Assembly (NCBI RefSeq): GCF_033115175.1
Contig: NC_084850.1
Span: 14,353,218-14,417,217 of the forward strand
Reading direction: 5' to 3'
DNA: 64,000 bases
Source of the DNA: Lepus europaeus
Taxonomy: Eukaryota > Chordata > Mammalia > Lagomorpha > Leporidae
Below are positions 24,559 to 35,415 of the stretch, in pieces. The notes beneath the pieces were generated by a model. It had not been told where the DNA came from and did no database searches. It saw only the letters and a program-made list of their open reading frames with translations. The position numbers were made by a program, and so were the translations under genes. Position 1 is the stretch's first letter; every line of letters begins with the position of its first letter.

Positions 24559-24838
24559 AGTGGAATTGTAATATGAGAACCGACTGCAAATTCTCTCCCC
24601 AAACTGTACTCTATATGTTGTGTGTGGGTGTGGGGCAAATTGTTGAAGTCTATAATTAACATAGAGTTGGTCCTCTGTTTATAAAGTCAAACTAAAAATG
24701 GTCCTTAATGAAGAAGGAGATGGGAGAGAGAATAGGAGGTGGGGTGGGAGCGGAGTGGGGGGTATGTGAGAAAGAACCACTGTATTCCTAAAGTTGTATC
24801 TACGTAAAAATGCATTCATTAAATAAAAATAAAAAACT
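24559..24838 (+). mobile_element. L1 3' UTR end, sense
   Basis: TGTGTGGGTGTGGGGCAAAT, TTGTTGAAGTCTATAATTAA, a G-rich polypurine stretch (24715-24770) and AATGCATTCATTAAATAAAA match the final part of the twin-primed L1's 3' UTR. Probably the continuation of the sense L1 interrupted at 22445, but the two halves could come from different insertions. Confidence 0.75.
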
Positions 24839-24847
24839 TATGTCATA

Positions 24848-26090
24848 AAAAAGAAGTGGGTAAAAGACCTCAAAAGACAGCTCTGAAAAGAAGAAATATG
24901 AATGCCCAATAATATATCAAAAAAAGCTCAACATCAGTAGCCACTAGAAAAATGTAAATCAAAAACCACAATGAGATAACACCTCATGCCTATCAAAATG
25001 GCTAAAATCCAAAACACAGAGAGTAAAATATGCTGGCGAGAAGGTAGACAAAGGGGAACATTTATACACTGTTGGTGGGAATGTAAATTAGTGCTACCAC
25101 TGTGGAAAACTGTGGAGATTTAAAAAAAAAAGATTAATTTATTTGAAAGACTGAGTTACAGAGAGAGGTAGAGACACCGAGAGAGTTCTTCCATCCACTG
25201 GTTCATTCCTCTGCAGGCCGGGGTTTTAACCTGCTGCACCACAGAGCCAGCTCCAGTGAGATTTCTTTAAAAACTAGAATACACTTGCACAAGATCCATC
25301 AATCCCACTACTGGGTATATACCCAAAAGTAATGAACACGTATCAAACAAATACCTGCACCACCATACTTATAGCAACACTGTTCACAATAGCGAAAATT
25401 TGGAATGAGTCAAGGTGTCCATAATCAGATAAATGGATAAAGAAAATGTGATATATATACATGATGGAATATTATTCATCTATAAAAAGAGTGAAATTCT
25501 ACTTTGTGGCAAAATGGATGCAATTATAGGACACTTTGAGTGAAATAAGCCACACACAGAAAAACAAACACCACATGTTTTCCCTTATATTTGGGAGCTA
25601 AAATTTAAAAAAAAATGAATGTAAAACAAAAACAAAGAAAGAAATGCCTGTGTATATCAGTATTGCTTCGAATATATTTTGGTGAAACTTTCTTTTATAA
25701 CTTTGTCAACCCAATGGTTAAGAATGTTATATTACTATAGTTTTAAAGATATGTGGCAACTCTAAAATTAATGTATAAGGGTGAAATGGTCACTTTTCCA
25801 TTCAATCATTGTTTATAAAAATAGTCTATATTCCCACTAAACTAGGGTCTTTTTTTTACTTGTTAAACTTCTTATTTGATAAAGTATTAATCCTTTTTAC
25901 TGTAATGTAAATTTAAAATATGTTGTCTGAAAAACTAAAAGAAAGAAAGAGAGGGAGAAACAAGGAGGATGAGAGGGAGAGTAAGGGATGGAAGGAGGGA
26001 GGGAGGGAATGAATAGCATTATGTTCTTAGAATTGTATCTACAAGCCATATTGAATCTGTTAAAAGTTAATTAAAAATTAAAATAACAAA
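24848..26090 (+). mobile_element. Old L1, sense, 3' end
   Basis: ORF2 C-terminal sequence (AATCAAAAACCACAATGAGA, TGTTGGTGGGAATGTAAATT, CACTACTGGGTATATACCCA), then a 3' UTR with a GGGAGGGAGGG purine tract (25940-26010) and an A-rich end. Interrupted by a SINE at 25118-25252. Confidence 0.85.
25118..25252 (-). mobile_element. CSINE, antisense, internally deleted
   Basis: Tail, purine tract and CCATCCACTGGTTCATTCCT are followed almost at once by the head (CCGGGGTTTTAACCTGCTGC, CACCACAGAGCCAGCTCC). Roughly 200 bp of the SINE body is missing. GAGATTT occurs on both flanks of the insert. Confidence 0.82.
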
Positions 26091-26496
26091 AACATAAATT
26101 GTTTATGCCTAACACACTAAAAAAGGTACTTAGGTACTTATAATCATTTTTGGAGACATAACTGCTAATATCAATGAAACAACTAAACTTCACCAGTGAA
26201 CAGCATCTATTGGCCAGTGCTTCAAGTTTTCAAAAAACATTTGCAACCTTCATCTTATTTGACTCTCATAAACCCCTAAAAGACAAGTAGAATTTTAACT
26301 ACTATGCCCATTTAATAGATGAAAATCAGAATAAGTGAGTTTCTTGCCCAGTTGGGGCACATGAACATAAACCAGAATCCATTTATTCTAACTCTAAAGT
26401 ATATTTTGTCTCTCATTTAGCTAAATGGCACAGACTTTATAACTTCTGTAGAAATTTACAGACCTAACAAGTGTTGATCAATAAGAAAAAATTAGA
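26091..26496. other. No gene seen
   Basis: Unique A+T-rich sequence. CTTCATCTTATTTGACTCTC with TTAATAGATGAAAATCAGA resembles an old MIR, too decayed to bound. Confidence 0.4.
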
Positions 26497-26905
26497 AAGT
26501 TTTTTTCATTTTTTCCCCAGAATCCTTTTATTTAAGGTATACAAACATTATGCATTTCATAAATACAACTTTAGGAACACAGTGATTCTTCCCACCCTAC
26601 TCGCCCTCCAACCTGCACTCCCACCCTTCTTCCTCCTCCCTCTCCTATTCCTATTCTTACTTTTTACTAAGATCTATTTTCAATTAAGCTTATACATATA
26701 AGCTTAATTCTATACTAAGTAAAAGTTCAACAAATGGTATGAAAAAAAAAAACTGTTCCTCTACAGTCGAGACAAGGGTTGTTCAATGTCATTGCATCTC
26801 AATGTCAATTTCACTTCTATAGATTACCTTTTAGGTACTCTGTTAGTTACCATAGATCAGGGAAAACATATGGTGTTTCTCCATTTGGGACTGGCTTATT
26901 TTATG
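26497..26905 (-). mobile_element. L1 3' end, antisense, older family
   Basis: CCTTTTATTTAAGGTATACA, the pyrimidine-rich run 26590-26655 (reverse of the L1 purine tract) and ATACTAAGTAAAAGTTCAAC match the antisense L1 3' UTRs at 22445 and 27732. Homology continues to GGGAAAACATATGGTGTTTC and fades near 26905. The 26471-26701 frame is a shadow of this. Confidence 0.82.
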
Positions 26906-27713
26906 GAAGAGTCACTTTAGAAAGCTAGGTAGGATTTCTGGAGGTTGAGAAGCTATGAGAAAACACTCACATTCTAATTACCTCCAGGGAAAGAGGGGAG
27001 TATCAGTCACACACTCAAGTCCTTCATAATTTTATATGACCCCAATCTGACCTTAACTGGAATCCCTGAATTGTGGGCCTAAGATAGGTATTTTATCTCT
27101 TGGGTCTACTTGTCTCTCTTACACATATGCTTTTCTCCACAAAACATGTTTTGGTTCCTTTTCTTGCAAACCCGAACTTGTGCATTTGACAACAGTGAAA
27201 CCAGTGTTGCTTCATTGACAAAGGTATATATAAAGACTCATGAGCACTAGTGACAGATCATTCTGAGACATTATTTACGAAGTATTACCTTAATGAAATT
27301 AAATGATCTATTTTTTTAAATAAATTAGCCATCAATTGTAGAAATCTCTTTAAAGATTAATGAGAAGATAACTAGAAACAGAATGAACATTAGCAACATC
27401 ATAAATATTCAGCTTCTCCTTCAGTTCCACAAGTAAATTTTAATACACAAAGCAATTACAATAAATTTCTAGTGGAAAGCAAATGGCTATTGCTTTGTTT
27501 TTAGGGACTGCACCCAAGACAGCTGGCAAATGTACATGCATATCTTGAAGACTTCAGAAAAATTCCCAAAAGGCCTCATTGCTAGAATTGGAGAGTTCAC
27601 ATCCATCTATACCATTACAAAGCCAGCCTACATAATTTGAGGTAACTTAAGGTGAGCCACAGTGCTATAGGGCCTGGATTTCAAAGAGTTCTGCAGAACA
27701 CTTGGGCTGCTTC
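26906..27713. other. No gene seen
   Basis: Unique sequence without a recognisable repeat, long frame or motif. Confidence 0.5.
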
Positions 27714-27731
27714 AAGGGTACAAATATTTTG

Positions 27732-30709
27732 TTTTCTTTTTTTTAAATGGGCAAAAAACGTTTTTTAAACTTTTATTTAATGAATATAAATTTACAAAGT
27801 ACAACTATAGGATTATAGTGGCTTTGTTCCCCCATAGCCACTCTCCTGCCTGCAACCATCGCATCTCCCACTCTCTCTCCTATCACATTCTTTATCAAGA
27901 TTCATTTTTAATTATCTTTATATACAGAAAATCAATTTAGTATATTCTAAGTAAAGATTTCAACAGTTTGCACCCACACAGAAACACAAAGTATATAGTA
28001 CTGTTTGAGTACTAGTTTTACCATTAATTCACATAGTACAACAAATTAGGACAGAGATCCTACATGGGGGTAAGTGCACAGTGACTCCTGTTGTTGATTT
28101 GACAATTGGCACTCTTGTTTATGGAGTCAAAAATCACCCGAGTCTCTTGTCATGAATTGCCAAGGCTATGGAAGCCTTTTGAGTTTGCCAACTCTGATCT
28201 TATTTAACAAGGCCATATTCAAAATAGAAGTTCTCTAATCCCTTCAGAGAAAAGTACCTCCATCTTTGATGGCCCATTCTTTCCACTGGGATCTCACTCA
28301 GGGATTTTCATTTAGATCATTTTTGGTTTTTTTTGCCACAGTTTCTTGGCTTTCCATGCCTGCAAAACTCTCATGGGTTTTTTAGCCAGATCCGAATGCC
28401 TTAAGGGCTGATTCTGAGGCCAGAGTGCTATTTAGGACATCTGCCATTCTATGAGTCTGCTGTGTATCCTGCTTCCCATGTTGGATCATTCTCTCCTTTT
28501 TAGTTCTATCAGTTAATGTTAGCAGACACTAGTCTTGTTTATGCGATCCCTTTGACTCTTAATCCTATCATTATGATCAATTGTGAACTGAAACTGATCT
28601 CTTTGACTAGTGAGATGGTATTGGTACATGCCACCTTGATGGGATTGAATTGGAATCCCCTGGCATGTTTCTAACTCTACCATTTGGGGGAAGTCCGATT
28701 GGGCATGTCCCAAACTGTACATTTCTTCCCTCTCTTATTCCCACTCTTATATTTAACAGAGATCACTTTTCAGTTAAATTTTAATGCCTAAGAATAACTG
28801 TGTGTTAATTAAAGAGTTCAACCAATGGTATTACATAGAACAAAAAAATACTAAAAGGCATAAAGTAGTAAGTTGTTCCTCGACAGTCAAGACAAGGGCT
28901 GATCAAGTCACTGTTTCTCATAGTGTCCATTTCACTTAAATAGGTTTCCTTTTAGGTGCACAGTTAGTTGTCACTGATTAGGGTGATATTTGTCCCTTTG
29001 GGACTGGCTTAATTCACTCAACTTGATGTTTTCCTGATTCCTCCATTTTGTTGCAAATGACTGATTTCATTGTTTTTGACTGCTGTATAGTATTCTATAG
29101 AGTACATATCCCATAATTTCTTTATTCAGTCTAATGCTGATGGGCATTTGGGTTGGTTCCAGGTCTTAGCTATTGTGAATTGAGCTGCAATAAACACTAA
29201 TGTGCAGATGGCTTTTTTGTTTGCCAATTTAATTTCCTTTGGGTAAATTCCAAGGAGTGGGATGGCTGGGTTGTATGGTAGGGTTATATTCAGTTTCTGA
29301 GGAATCTCCAAACTGACTTCCATAGTGGCTTTACCAGATTGCATTCCCACCAACGGTGGGTTAGTGTCCCTTTTTCCCCACATCCTCTCCAGCATCAGTT
29401 GTTGGTAGGTTTCTGTATGTAAGCTATTCTAAATGGGGTGAGGTGAAACCTCATTGTGGTTTTGATTTGCATTTCCCTGATTGCTAGTGATCCTGAACAT
29501 TTTTTCAAATGTCTGCTGGCCATTTGGATTTCCTCTTTTGAAAAATGCCTATTGAGGTCCTTGGGCCATCTCTTAAGTGGGTTGTTTGTTTTGTTGTTTT
29601 GGAGTATCTTGATCTCTTTGTAGATTCTGGATATTAATCCTTTATCAGTTGCATAGTTTGCAAATATTTTTTCCCATTCTGTCGGTTGCCTCTTCACTTT
29701 CCAGACTGCTTGTTTTGCAGTACAGAAACTTCTCAATTTGATGCAATCCCAAATCTTAATTTTGGCTTTGACTGCCTGTGCCTCCAGTGTCTTTCCAAAG
29801 AAGTCTTTGCCTGTGCCTATATCTTGCAGGGTTTCTCCGATGTTCTCTAATAATTTGATGGTGTCAGGTGGTAGATTTAGATCTTTAATCCATGTTGAGT
29901 GGATTTTTGTGTAAAGTGTAAGGTAGGGGTCTTGCTTCATGCTTCTGCACGTGGAAGTCCAGTTTTCCCAGCACCATTTATTGAACAGACTGTCCTTGCC
30001 CCAGGAATTGGTTTTAGATCCTTGATCAAATATAAGTTGGCTGTAGATGTTTGGATTGATTTCTGGTGTTTCTATTCTGTTCCATTGATCTATCCATGTG
30101 TTTCTGTACCAATACCATGCTGTTTTGATTATAACTGCCCTGTAGTATGTCCTGAAATATGATATTGTGATGCCTCTGGCTTTGTTTTTGTTGTACAAGA
30201 TTGCTTTGGCTATTCGGGGTCTTCTGTGTCTCCATATGAATTTTAGCATCATTTTTTCGAGATCTGAGAAGAATGTCTTCGGTATCTTGATTGGTATCGC
30301 ATTGAATCTATAAATTGCTTTTGGGAGAATGGACATTTTGATGATATTGATTCTTCCAATCCATGAGCATGGAAGATTTTTCCATTTTTTAGTATTCTCT
30401 TCTATTTATTTCTTTAAGATTTTGCAATTTTCATCGTAGAGATGTTTGACATCCTTGGTTAAGTTTATTCCAAGGTATTTGATTTTTTTAGTTATTGTGA
30501 ATGGGATTGATCTTAGAAGTTCTTTCTCAGCCATGGTGTTGCCTGTGTATACAAAGGCTGTTGATTTTTGTGCATTGATTTTATACCCTGCTATTTTGCC
30601 AAACTCTTCTGTGAGTTCCAATAGTCTCTTAGTACAGTTCTTTGGATCCTCTCAATAAAGAATCATATCATCTGCAAAGAGGGATAGTTTGTCTTCTTCC
30701 TTCCCAATT
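27732..30709 (-). mobile_element. L1, antisense, 5'-truncated, 18-bp TSD
   Basis: An exact target duplication, AAGGGTACAAATATTTTG, lies at 27714-27731 and 30710-30727. Reading from the right it begins in the reverse-transcriptase region (just past the FADD block), passes through the ORF2 C-terminus and 3' UTR, and ends in the A-rich tail at about 27770-27735. The first tail bases (TTTTCTTTTTTTTAAATGGG) include non-template-looking sequence. ORF2 is broken into frames 30406-30621, 29395-30336 and 29126-29395. Confidence 0.96.
29395..30336 (-). pseudogene. L1 ORF2 remnant, C-terminal part
   Basis: A 313-residue open stretch, close in sequence to that at 8074-9024: [80 protein letters not shown]. 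It is preceded on the minus strand by a frameshifted piece at 30406-30621. The last ORF2 residues continue in another frame at 29126-29395 (GKRDTNPPLVGMQSGKA, LPYNPAIPLLGIYPKEI). Inactive. Confidence 0.93.
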
Positions 30710-30727
30710 AAGGGTACAAATATTTTG

Positions 30728-32624
30728 AATTAAATTGAGTTTTAGAAAAGAACTCTAGACTCTTAAACTACACTAATCAAAATATCCTCTGTTAAGTGTG
30801 TCTTGTTTGAACACATTGGAAACCAGAGACCGTGTTCCTTCATGTAGTGCAAGAGAACAATTTTGGGAAGAGATCTCAGAATAAAGATCTTGTCAGATTT
30901 GCTATGAATGTGAACTTCTTGGGCACAAATCATTAGTTACGGAACAGATAGATTTTCATCCATCTCTTTATTTCAGGCCAGTGCATTTCCACTGGCTCAA
31001 AATTGTACAAACAAGAAGACAACCACAGAACACATATACCGGGCCCAGTGAAATGCAGGGCAAGACCCAGTTGCGTTACTTGTGCTTCCTCTCAATTCTG
31101 CATGAAAGTAAATTATACAATTGCAAAGGTACTTGTGACACATTGCATCATGAGAGCTATCAACATATTGTGGAGTACTGTAGCAAGCTTGTGAGTTAGC
31201 AGTTAGATATTGCCATTAGTGATTAAATCTTAAAGATGTCCTCCTTGGCAAGAGCACAGACTGCATGTCCTCTGCTCCCCTCTGAAATTGGCCTTCAGTG
31301 AGAATATCTTTCTCCCTCAGGTTTATCAAAGCATGTTTTTCTTTTGCCCCATCACTACCCAACACTTTCTGTGATATTCCCTTGCTTTAGCCAGAAGCCA
31401 TCAGGAAAGGTTGGAGTCTCTGGGCTCCCTCTTTTAGTTTTGGAACATTTGATCACTCTCCACCAGCCTGGGAAATGAATACTGTGTCATCAGCCCTGCT
31501 ACCCTCTGCTGTCATCATCACCTCATGTGTTCTTTTAGCTCGGGTTTTGATATAGTGAAAAGACTCATCACCAGAGTTGCTCAGACCTGCCAGCTATCTA
31601 ACTCCTTGGTGGTTGAACTTGGGAAAAGGCCACATGGAGACACTTACAAGTGCATGTGATCCCTCTGAATTGTTCTCTTTTTCTATAACTGTTTTTGCTT
31701 TTAAAAACTGGAGAAGTTTTAAACAGTGTTCTCACTTGGTCATCCTTGCAATCCACTGGGTCTAATTTGGAATCTGACAACTGGAAAAAAAGAATCTTTG
31801 ATCCGCTGACTTTGGTTTCAGAGATGCTGCCCCACAAGGTCGTCCACAGGGATTAAGAACTCAGTGGTGCATGGCAGATCCCCAAGGTTAGAGGGCTTGA
31901 TTTCCTGGTAGGCAGCTGCATTTTCCCATTTTCTATTCAGGACCCCTAAATGTTGAAACAAGGATGCATACTGAAATAAAAGCAAGTCATTGTGTTCAAG
32001 AGATTTTATTATTTAGTATTTGTGCAAAAGTATCTTTTGAAGCAGCAGCTATCAAGTCTGAGGTACAATTGATGGAAAACCTTAATTCTTAGGCTTTGAT
32101 ATCCTGTCAGTTGAACATAACAGTATTCCATAAGCAGCTTTTTTATTGTGACACCATTGCCTGATTTTAATATAATAAAAAGTGTGTTGATTTTTTTCAA
32201 AGATATGCTCTCTTAATCCTATTTCATGTTTCAAAATTAGTAGAATTTAAGTGTAATGAGATTGCTGGCATCTATTTTCAACTATTGAACTTTTTAGGAT
32301 TCATGTGAATTTTCCCAATACTGGGTTTTCAAAACAAAATTAATATATTGGATATATTGGATGGTGAGGCTGTCAGATGACTGCTATTTACATCCAGACA
32401 CCTGATGCCTAATTTTCATGTTTATTAAACTACTTTCTTTATTCATATTGTTGACATTATAATAAATCCTATGACACTGGAATTATAAAATATTTATAAT
32501 GCATTTATAACAAGTGTTTGTTTTCCACATCCAGGTAAATAAAATCTTATTTGAAAACAAATGGTACTGCTGTTTAAAGGAAGAAAGAAATGTAGGAAAA
32601 AAGAAAGCAGAGAGGCTAGGAGGG
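30728..32624. other. Unique sequence; one exon-like segment
   Basis: No repeat recognised. The only feature that drew attention is an exon-like stretch at 30977-31128. Other frames (31577-31765, 31598-31837, 32009-32200) show nothing recognisable. Confidence 0.5.
30977..31128 (+). other. Possible internal exon, weak evidence
   Basis: A pyrimidine-rich run ending CTCTTTATTTCAG precedes 30977, and AAAG is followed by GTACTT after 31128, so both ends fit splice-site consensus (the donor only moderately). Two of the three frames are open. One encodes 50 residues with five cysteines, including a CRARPSCVTCASSQFCMKVN segment that looks like an extracellular cysteine-rich piece with an N-glycosylation site (NYT). 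I do not recognise the family. No partner exon is visible in the window. It may equally be chance. Confidence 0.2.
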
Positions 32625-32640
32625 AAAGAGGGAGCGAGGA

Positions 32641-32967
32641 GGGGCCAGTGCCACAGCTCACTTGGTTAATCCTCTGCCTGCGGCGCCGGCATCCCATATG
32701 GGTGCCAGGTTCTAGTCCTGGTTGTTCCTCTTCCAGTCTAGCTCTCTGCTGTGGCCCAGGAAGGCATTGGAGGATGGCCCAAGTGCTTGGGCCCCTGTAC
32801 CCACATGGGAGACCAGGAAGAAGCACCTGGCTCCTTGATTCGGGTCAGCGCAGCACCAGCCATGGAGGCCATTAGGGGAGTGATCCAACAGAAGGAAGAC
32901 CTCTCTCTCTCTCTCTCTCTCACTATCTATAACTCTACTTGTCAAATAAATTTAAAAATTTGCTTTA
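32641..32967 (+). mobile_element. CSINE, sense
   Basis: GGGGCCAGTGCCACAGCTCA head, GGTTCTAGTCCTGG B-box region, body CCCAAGTGCTTGGGCCCCTG, CT repeat, tail CTTGTCAAATAAATTTAAAA. Near-exact target duplication: AAAGAGGGAGCGAGGA (32625-32640) and AAAGAGGGACGGAGGA (32968-32983). Confidence 0.95.
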
Positions 32968-33149
32968 AAAGAGGGACGGAGGAGAAAAGGGAGGCAGAAA
33001 GATTTGAAAATCATGGGTCAAGTTATAATACTGGCCTGGGACACAAAAATGAATTCCAGTTGATTCTGTCACAGACATGGTGTGTTTCTTTGACCATTTA
33101 AGTCTTTTCTCCTCAAAGCCTTAAGTTCCCATTTTGTAAAACCTATGTA

Positions 33150-33395
33150 ATTAAGAAGGATTTACTGAGCACTGCTCTGAACTCGGAGTTTTGCCTGGTG
33201 CTGGAAATACAGAAGTAAGAGAAACATAGGGGTTATAGTTAGTGGGAAGGAAAAGAGAGAAACACAGTTAAATAAACATAGTAGTAATAATTCTACCTGC
33301 CTCCTAGAGCAATTATGAGAGTCAAATAAGATTATGTTTGCAAATGTGTTTTGAAAACTAAAAGCATTTGCCAATTATATGTTGATAAGCATTGA
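33150..33395 (+). mobile_element. MIR-like old SINE
   Basis: ATTTACTGAGCACTGCTCTG, CTGGTGCTGGAAATACAGAA, then ATAATTCTACCTGCCTCCTA and AATAAGATTATGTTTGCAAA follow the order of motifs in old MIR-type elements. Boundaries are approximate. Confidence 0.6.
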
Positions 33396-33424
33396 GTTCA
33401 GTTGCTTATTTGATATTAGCAGCC

Positions 33425-33535
33425 TTCTCTCCCCAGTATAATTTTGAGTGCCTTGAAGATGAAGACCAACTTTAGTGTTTTTCTTTATCTCATTACAATG
33501 ATGACTATACAATAAATATTTAGAGCATTTTTTCA
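33425..33535 (+). mobile_element. L2 3' end
   Basis: TGAGTGCCTTGAAGATGAAG, a TTTATCTCATTACAATG segment and CAATAAATATTTAGAGCA correspond to the L2 3' terminal pattern (a stretch ending AATAAATATTT). Confidence 0.6.
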
Positions 33536-33589
33536 CAATCAACTGGTCTTACCTCCATCCTATATTCTGTATTTGGCCTCCTTTTTAAA

Positions 33590-33880
33590 GATATAAGTTG
33601 ATTTTTAAAATTGACTCATTTATTTCATTTTATTTGAAAACTAGAGAAAGACAGACAAAGAAAGATCTCTCAGCTACTGGTTCATTCTCTAAATGTCTGC
33701 AGCATCCAGGCCTGAGCCAGGCTAAAGCCAGGAGGCCAGAACTGGGACCCAAGCACTTGAGTCATCACGTGCTGCCTCCCAGGGTGTGCATTAGCAGGAA
33801 GCTAGATCAGTAGCAGAGGAGCTAGGATTTTTCCCGAGCAACCATTTAATTGCTGCATTAAACATCTATCTCATGGCTTC
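33590..33880 (-). mobile_element. Old CSINE, antisense
   Basis: TTTATTTCATTTTATTTGAA tail, purine tract, CTACTGGTTCATTCTCTAAA, AAGCACTTGAGTCATCACGT and GTGTGCATTAGCAGGAAGCT body. The head is very decayed and its end is uncertain. Confidence 0.8.
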
Positions 33881-33894
33881 CTTTCATTTCCTGG

Positions 33895-34140
33895 AAAACA
33901 ACAGGTCCTTTCCTTCCTTTGAGTCTCTGACCTTGGTATTCCTGATACCTAGCATCCTGTTTTTCCCTCCCTCACCTTCTCTCATCTTCACATGGCTGGC
34001 TCCTCCTTAGCCTTGAGATTTCAGCATGTTTCCACCTCAGTAAGGACTTTCCTGTCATCTATAATAAACATTCCCTTTAATTCTCCACTGTGTCACTCTC
34101 TTGGGCTATAGTGCAAGTATCATTTAATTTCTTTTCTTTT
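33895..34140 (+). mobile_element. L2 fragment
   Basis: CCTTGGTATTCCTGATACCT, CACATGGCTGGCTCCTCC, CACCTCAGTAAGGACTTTCC and TCTATAATAAACATTCCC follow the L2 body order. Boundaries approximate. Confidence 0.55.
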
Positions 34141-34427
34141 TAACCTTTTACTGTGCTGTTTTGAGTCTGCTCTGCATCTGTGTGACTCACTGGTCAGACA
34201 TAAATGCATTGGCTATGATGGATCAAGACTCTGTATACTCTTTAGTCTTGCAAGACTGCAGCTTTCTGATTAGAGTTTTAGCCACTTTATGGTGCTGCCT
34301 TCAACCTGCCACCAGGCTGAAACCTGGAAATAAGACTATCACTCTAGGCCATCACTTCTTCCCAATGTCAACTCTCCAAGCATCCTTGGCCTCTGCTTTT
34401 GTTTAAAATTTTCCACAGTTTATAATT

Positions 34428-34768
34428 TTTTTTTTACTTTTTGACAGGCAGAGTGGACAGAGAGAGAGACAGAGAGAAAGGTCTTCCTTTTGCCGTTGGT
34501 TCACCCTCCAATGGCCACCACGGCTGGCGCGCTGCGGCCAGCGCACCACGCTGTTCCGAAGGCAGGAGCCAAGTGCTTATCCTAGTCTCCCATAGGGTGC
34601 AGGACCCAACCACTTGGGCCATCCTCCACTGCACTCCCTGGCCACAGCAGAGAGCTGGCCTGGAAGAGGGGCAACCGGGACAGAATCTGGCGCCCCCACC
34701 GGGACTAGAACCCTGTGTGCCGACGCCGCAAGGCGGAGGAGTAGCCTGTTGAGCCACGGCGCCGGCCT
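34428..34768 (-). mobile_element. Younger CSINE, antisense
   Basis: GACAGGCAGAGTGGACAGAG, CCGTTGGTTCACCCTCCAAT, GCGCGCTGCGGCCAGCGC and a head ending GTTGAGCCACGGCGCCGGCC. It keeps many CpGs and has the extra CGGGACAGAATCTGGCGCC segment of the young subfamily. Exact target duplication CACAGTTTATAATT at 34414-34427 and 34769-34782. The B-box reverse complement, GGACTAGAACC, is at 34702-34712. Confidence 0.96.
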
Positions 34769-34854
34769 CACAGTTTATAATTATTATAAAGGATGTAGTG
34801 TGGAGTCTGGTCGTAACTACTTAGTCATATCAGAAGTGGAACTCCCACGGTGAT

Positions 34855-35415
34855 CCTTTCAAATACGTATCAGATCATGTGGTACCTCTGCTTCAAATTC
34901 AGCGACAGCTCCCCCAGTTCCTCAGAATAAAAACCAAGCGACCTAATAACATAATCTAGCCTTTCCTTCCCTACTTGTCCTTCATCTCCTTTTACTCTCC
35001 ACATTATTCAAGCCAATTCATCTGCATTGATTTTATGTTCCTTCATTATTCCAGGTATATTCTCTAGTTTTATTATTATTATTTCATGCCTAAAGCAGTT
35101 GCCCCAGATATCCAAATTGCACACTCTTAATATTTTAATTCTTAGCTCAAATGTTGCCTTTTTATTACTGCATCTTTCCCCTTTAAATCCCACAAATCAC
35201 ATTCTCCTTAACAGCTTCTGACATACTAGAATATATATTATTTACTAATTATGTTTATTGTCTACTATCCATCTCCCCTCTCTTGGCTTATAAGGTACAT
35301 GAAGGCAGAAACCTTTTAATTTAATCCTACATCTCTAGCATATAGATCAGTATCTGAAACAGCATAGGTACTCAGTATATGTTTGTCAAATGAATAAGTG
35401 AGTGCATAAATGAAT
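34855..35415 (+). mobile_element. L2, sense, 3' part
   Basis: TTCAGCGACAGCTCCCCCAG, CAGAATAAAAACCAAGCGAC, TTGCCCCAGATATCCAAATT, TTAGCTCAAATGTTGCC, GTTTATTGTCTACTATCCAT, TACATGAAGGCAGAAACC and the terminal GGTACTCAGTATATGTTTGT with AATGAATAAGTG. This order is characteristic of the L2 3' region. Confidence 0.85.

Noticed and set aside
22380-24570. Target duplication for the antisense L1 at 22445-24558
   Set aside because: Only short shared strings (such as TGTGCA) were seen; none sits exactly at both boundaries.
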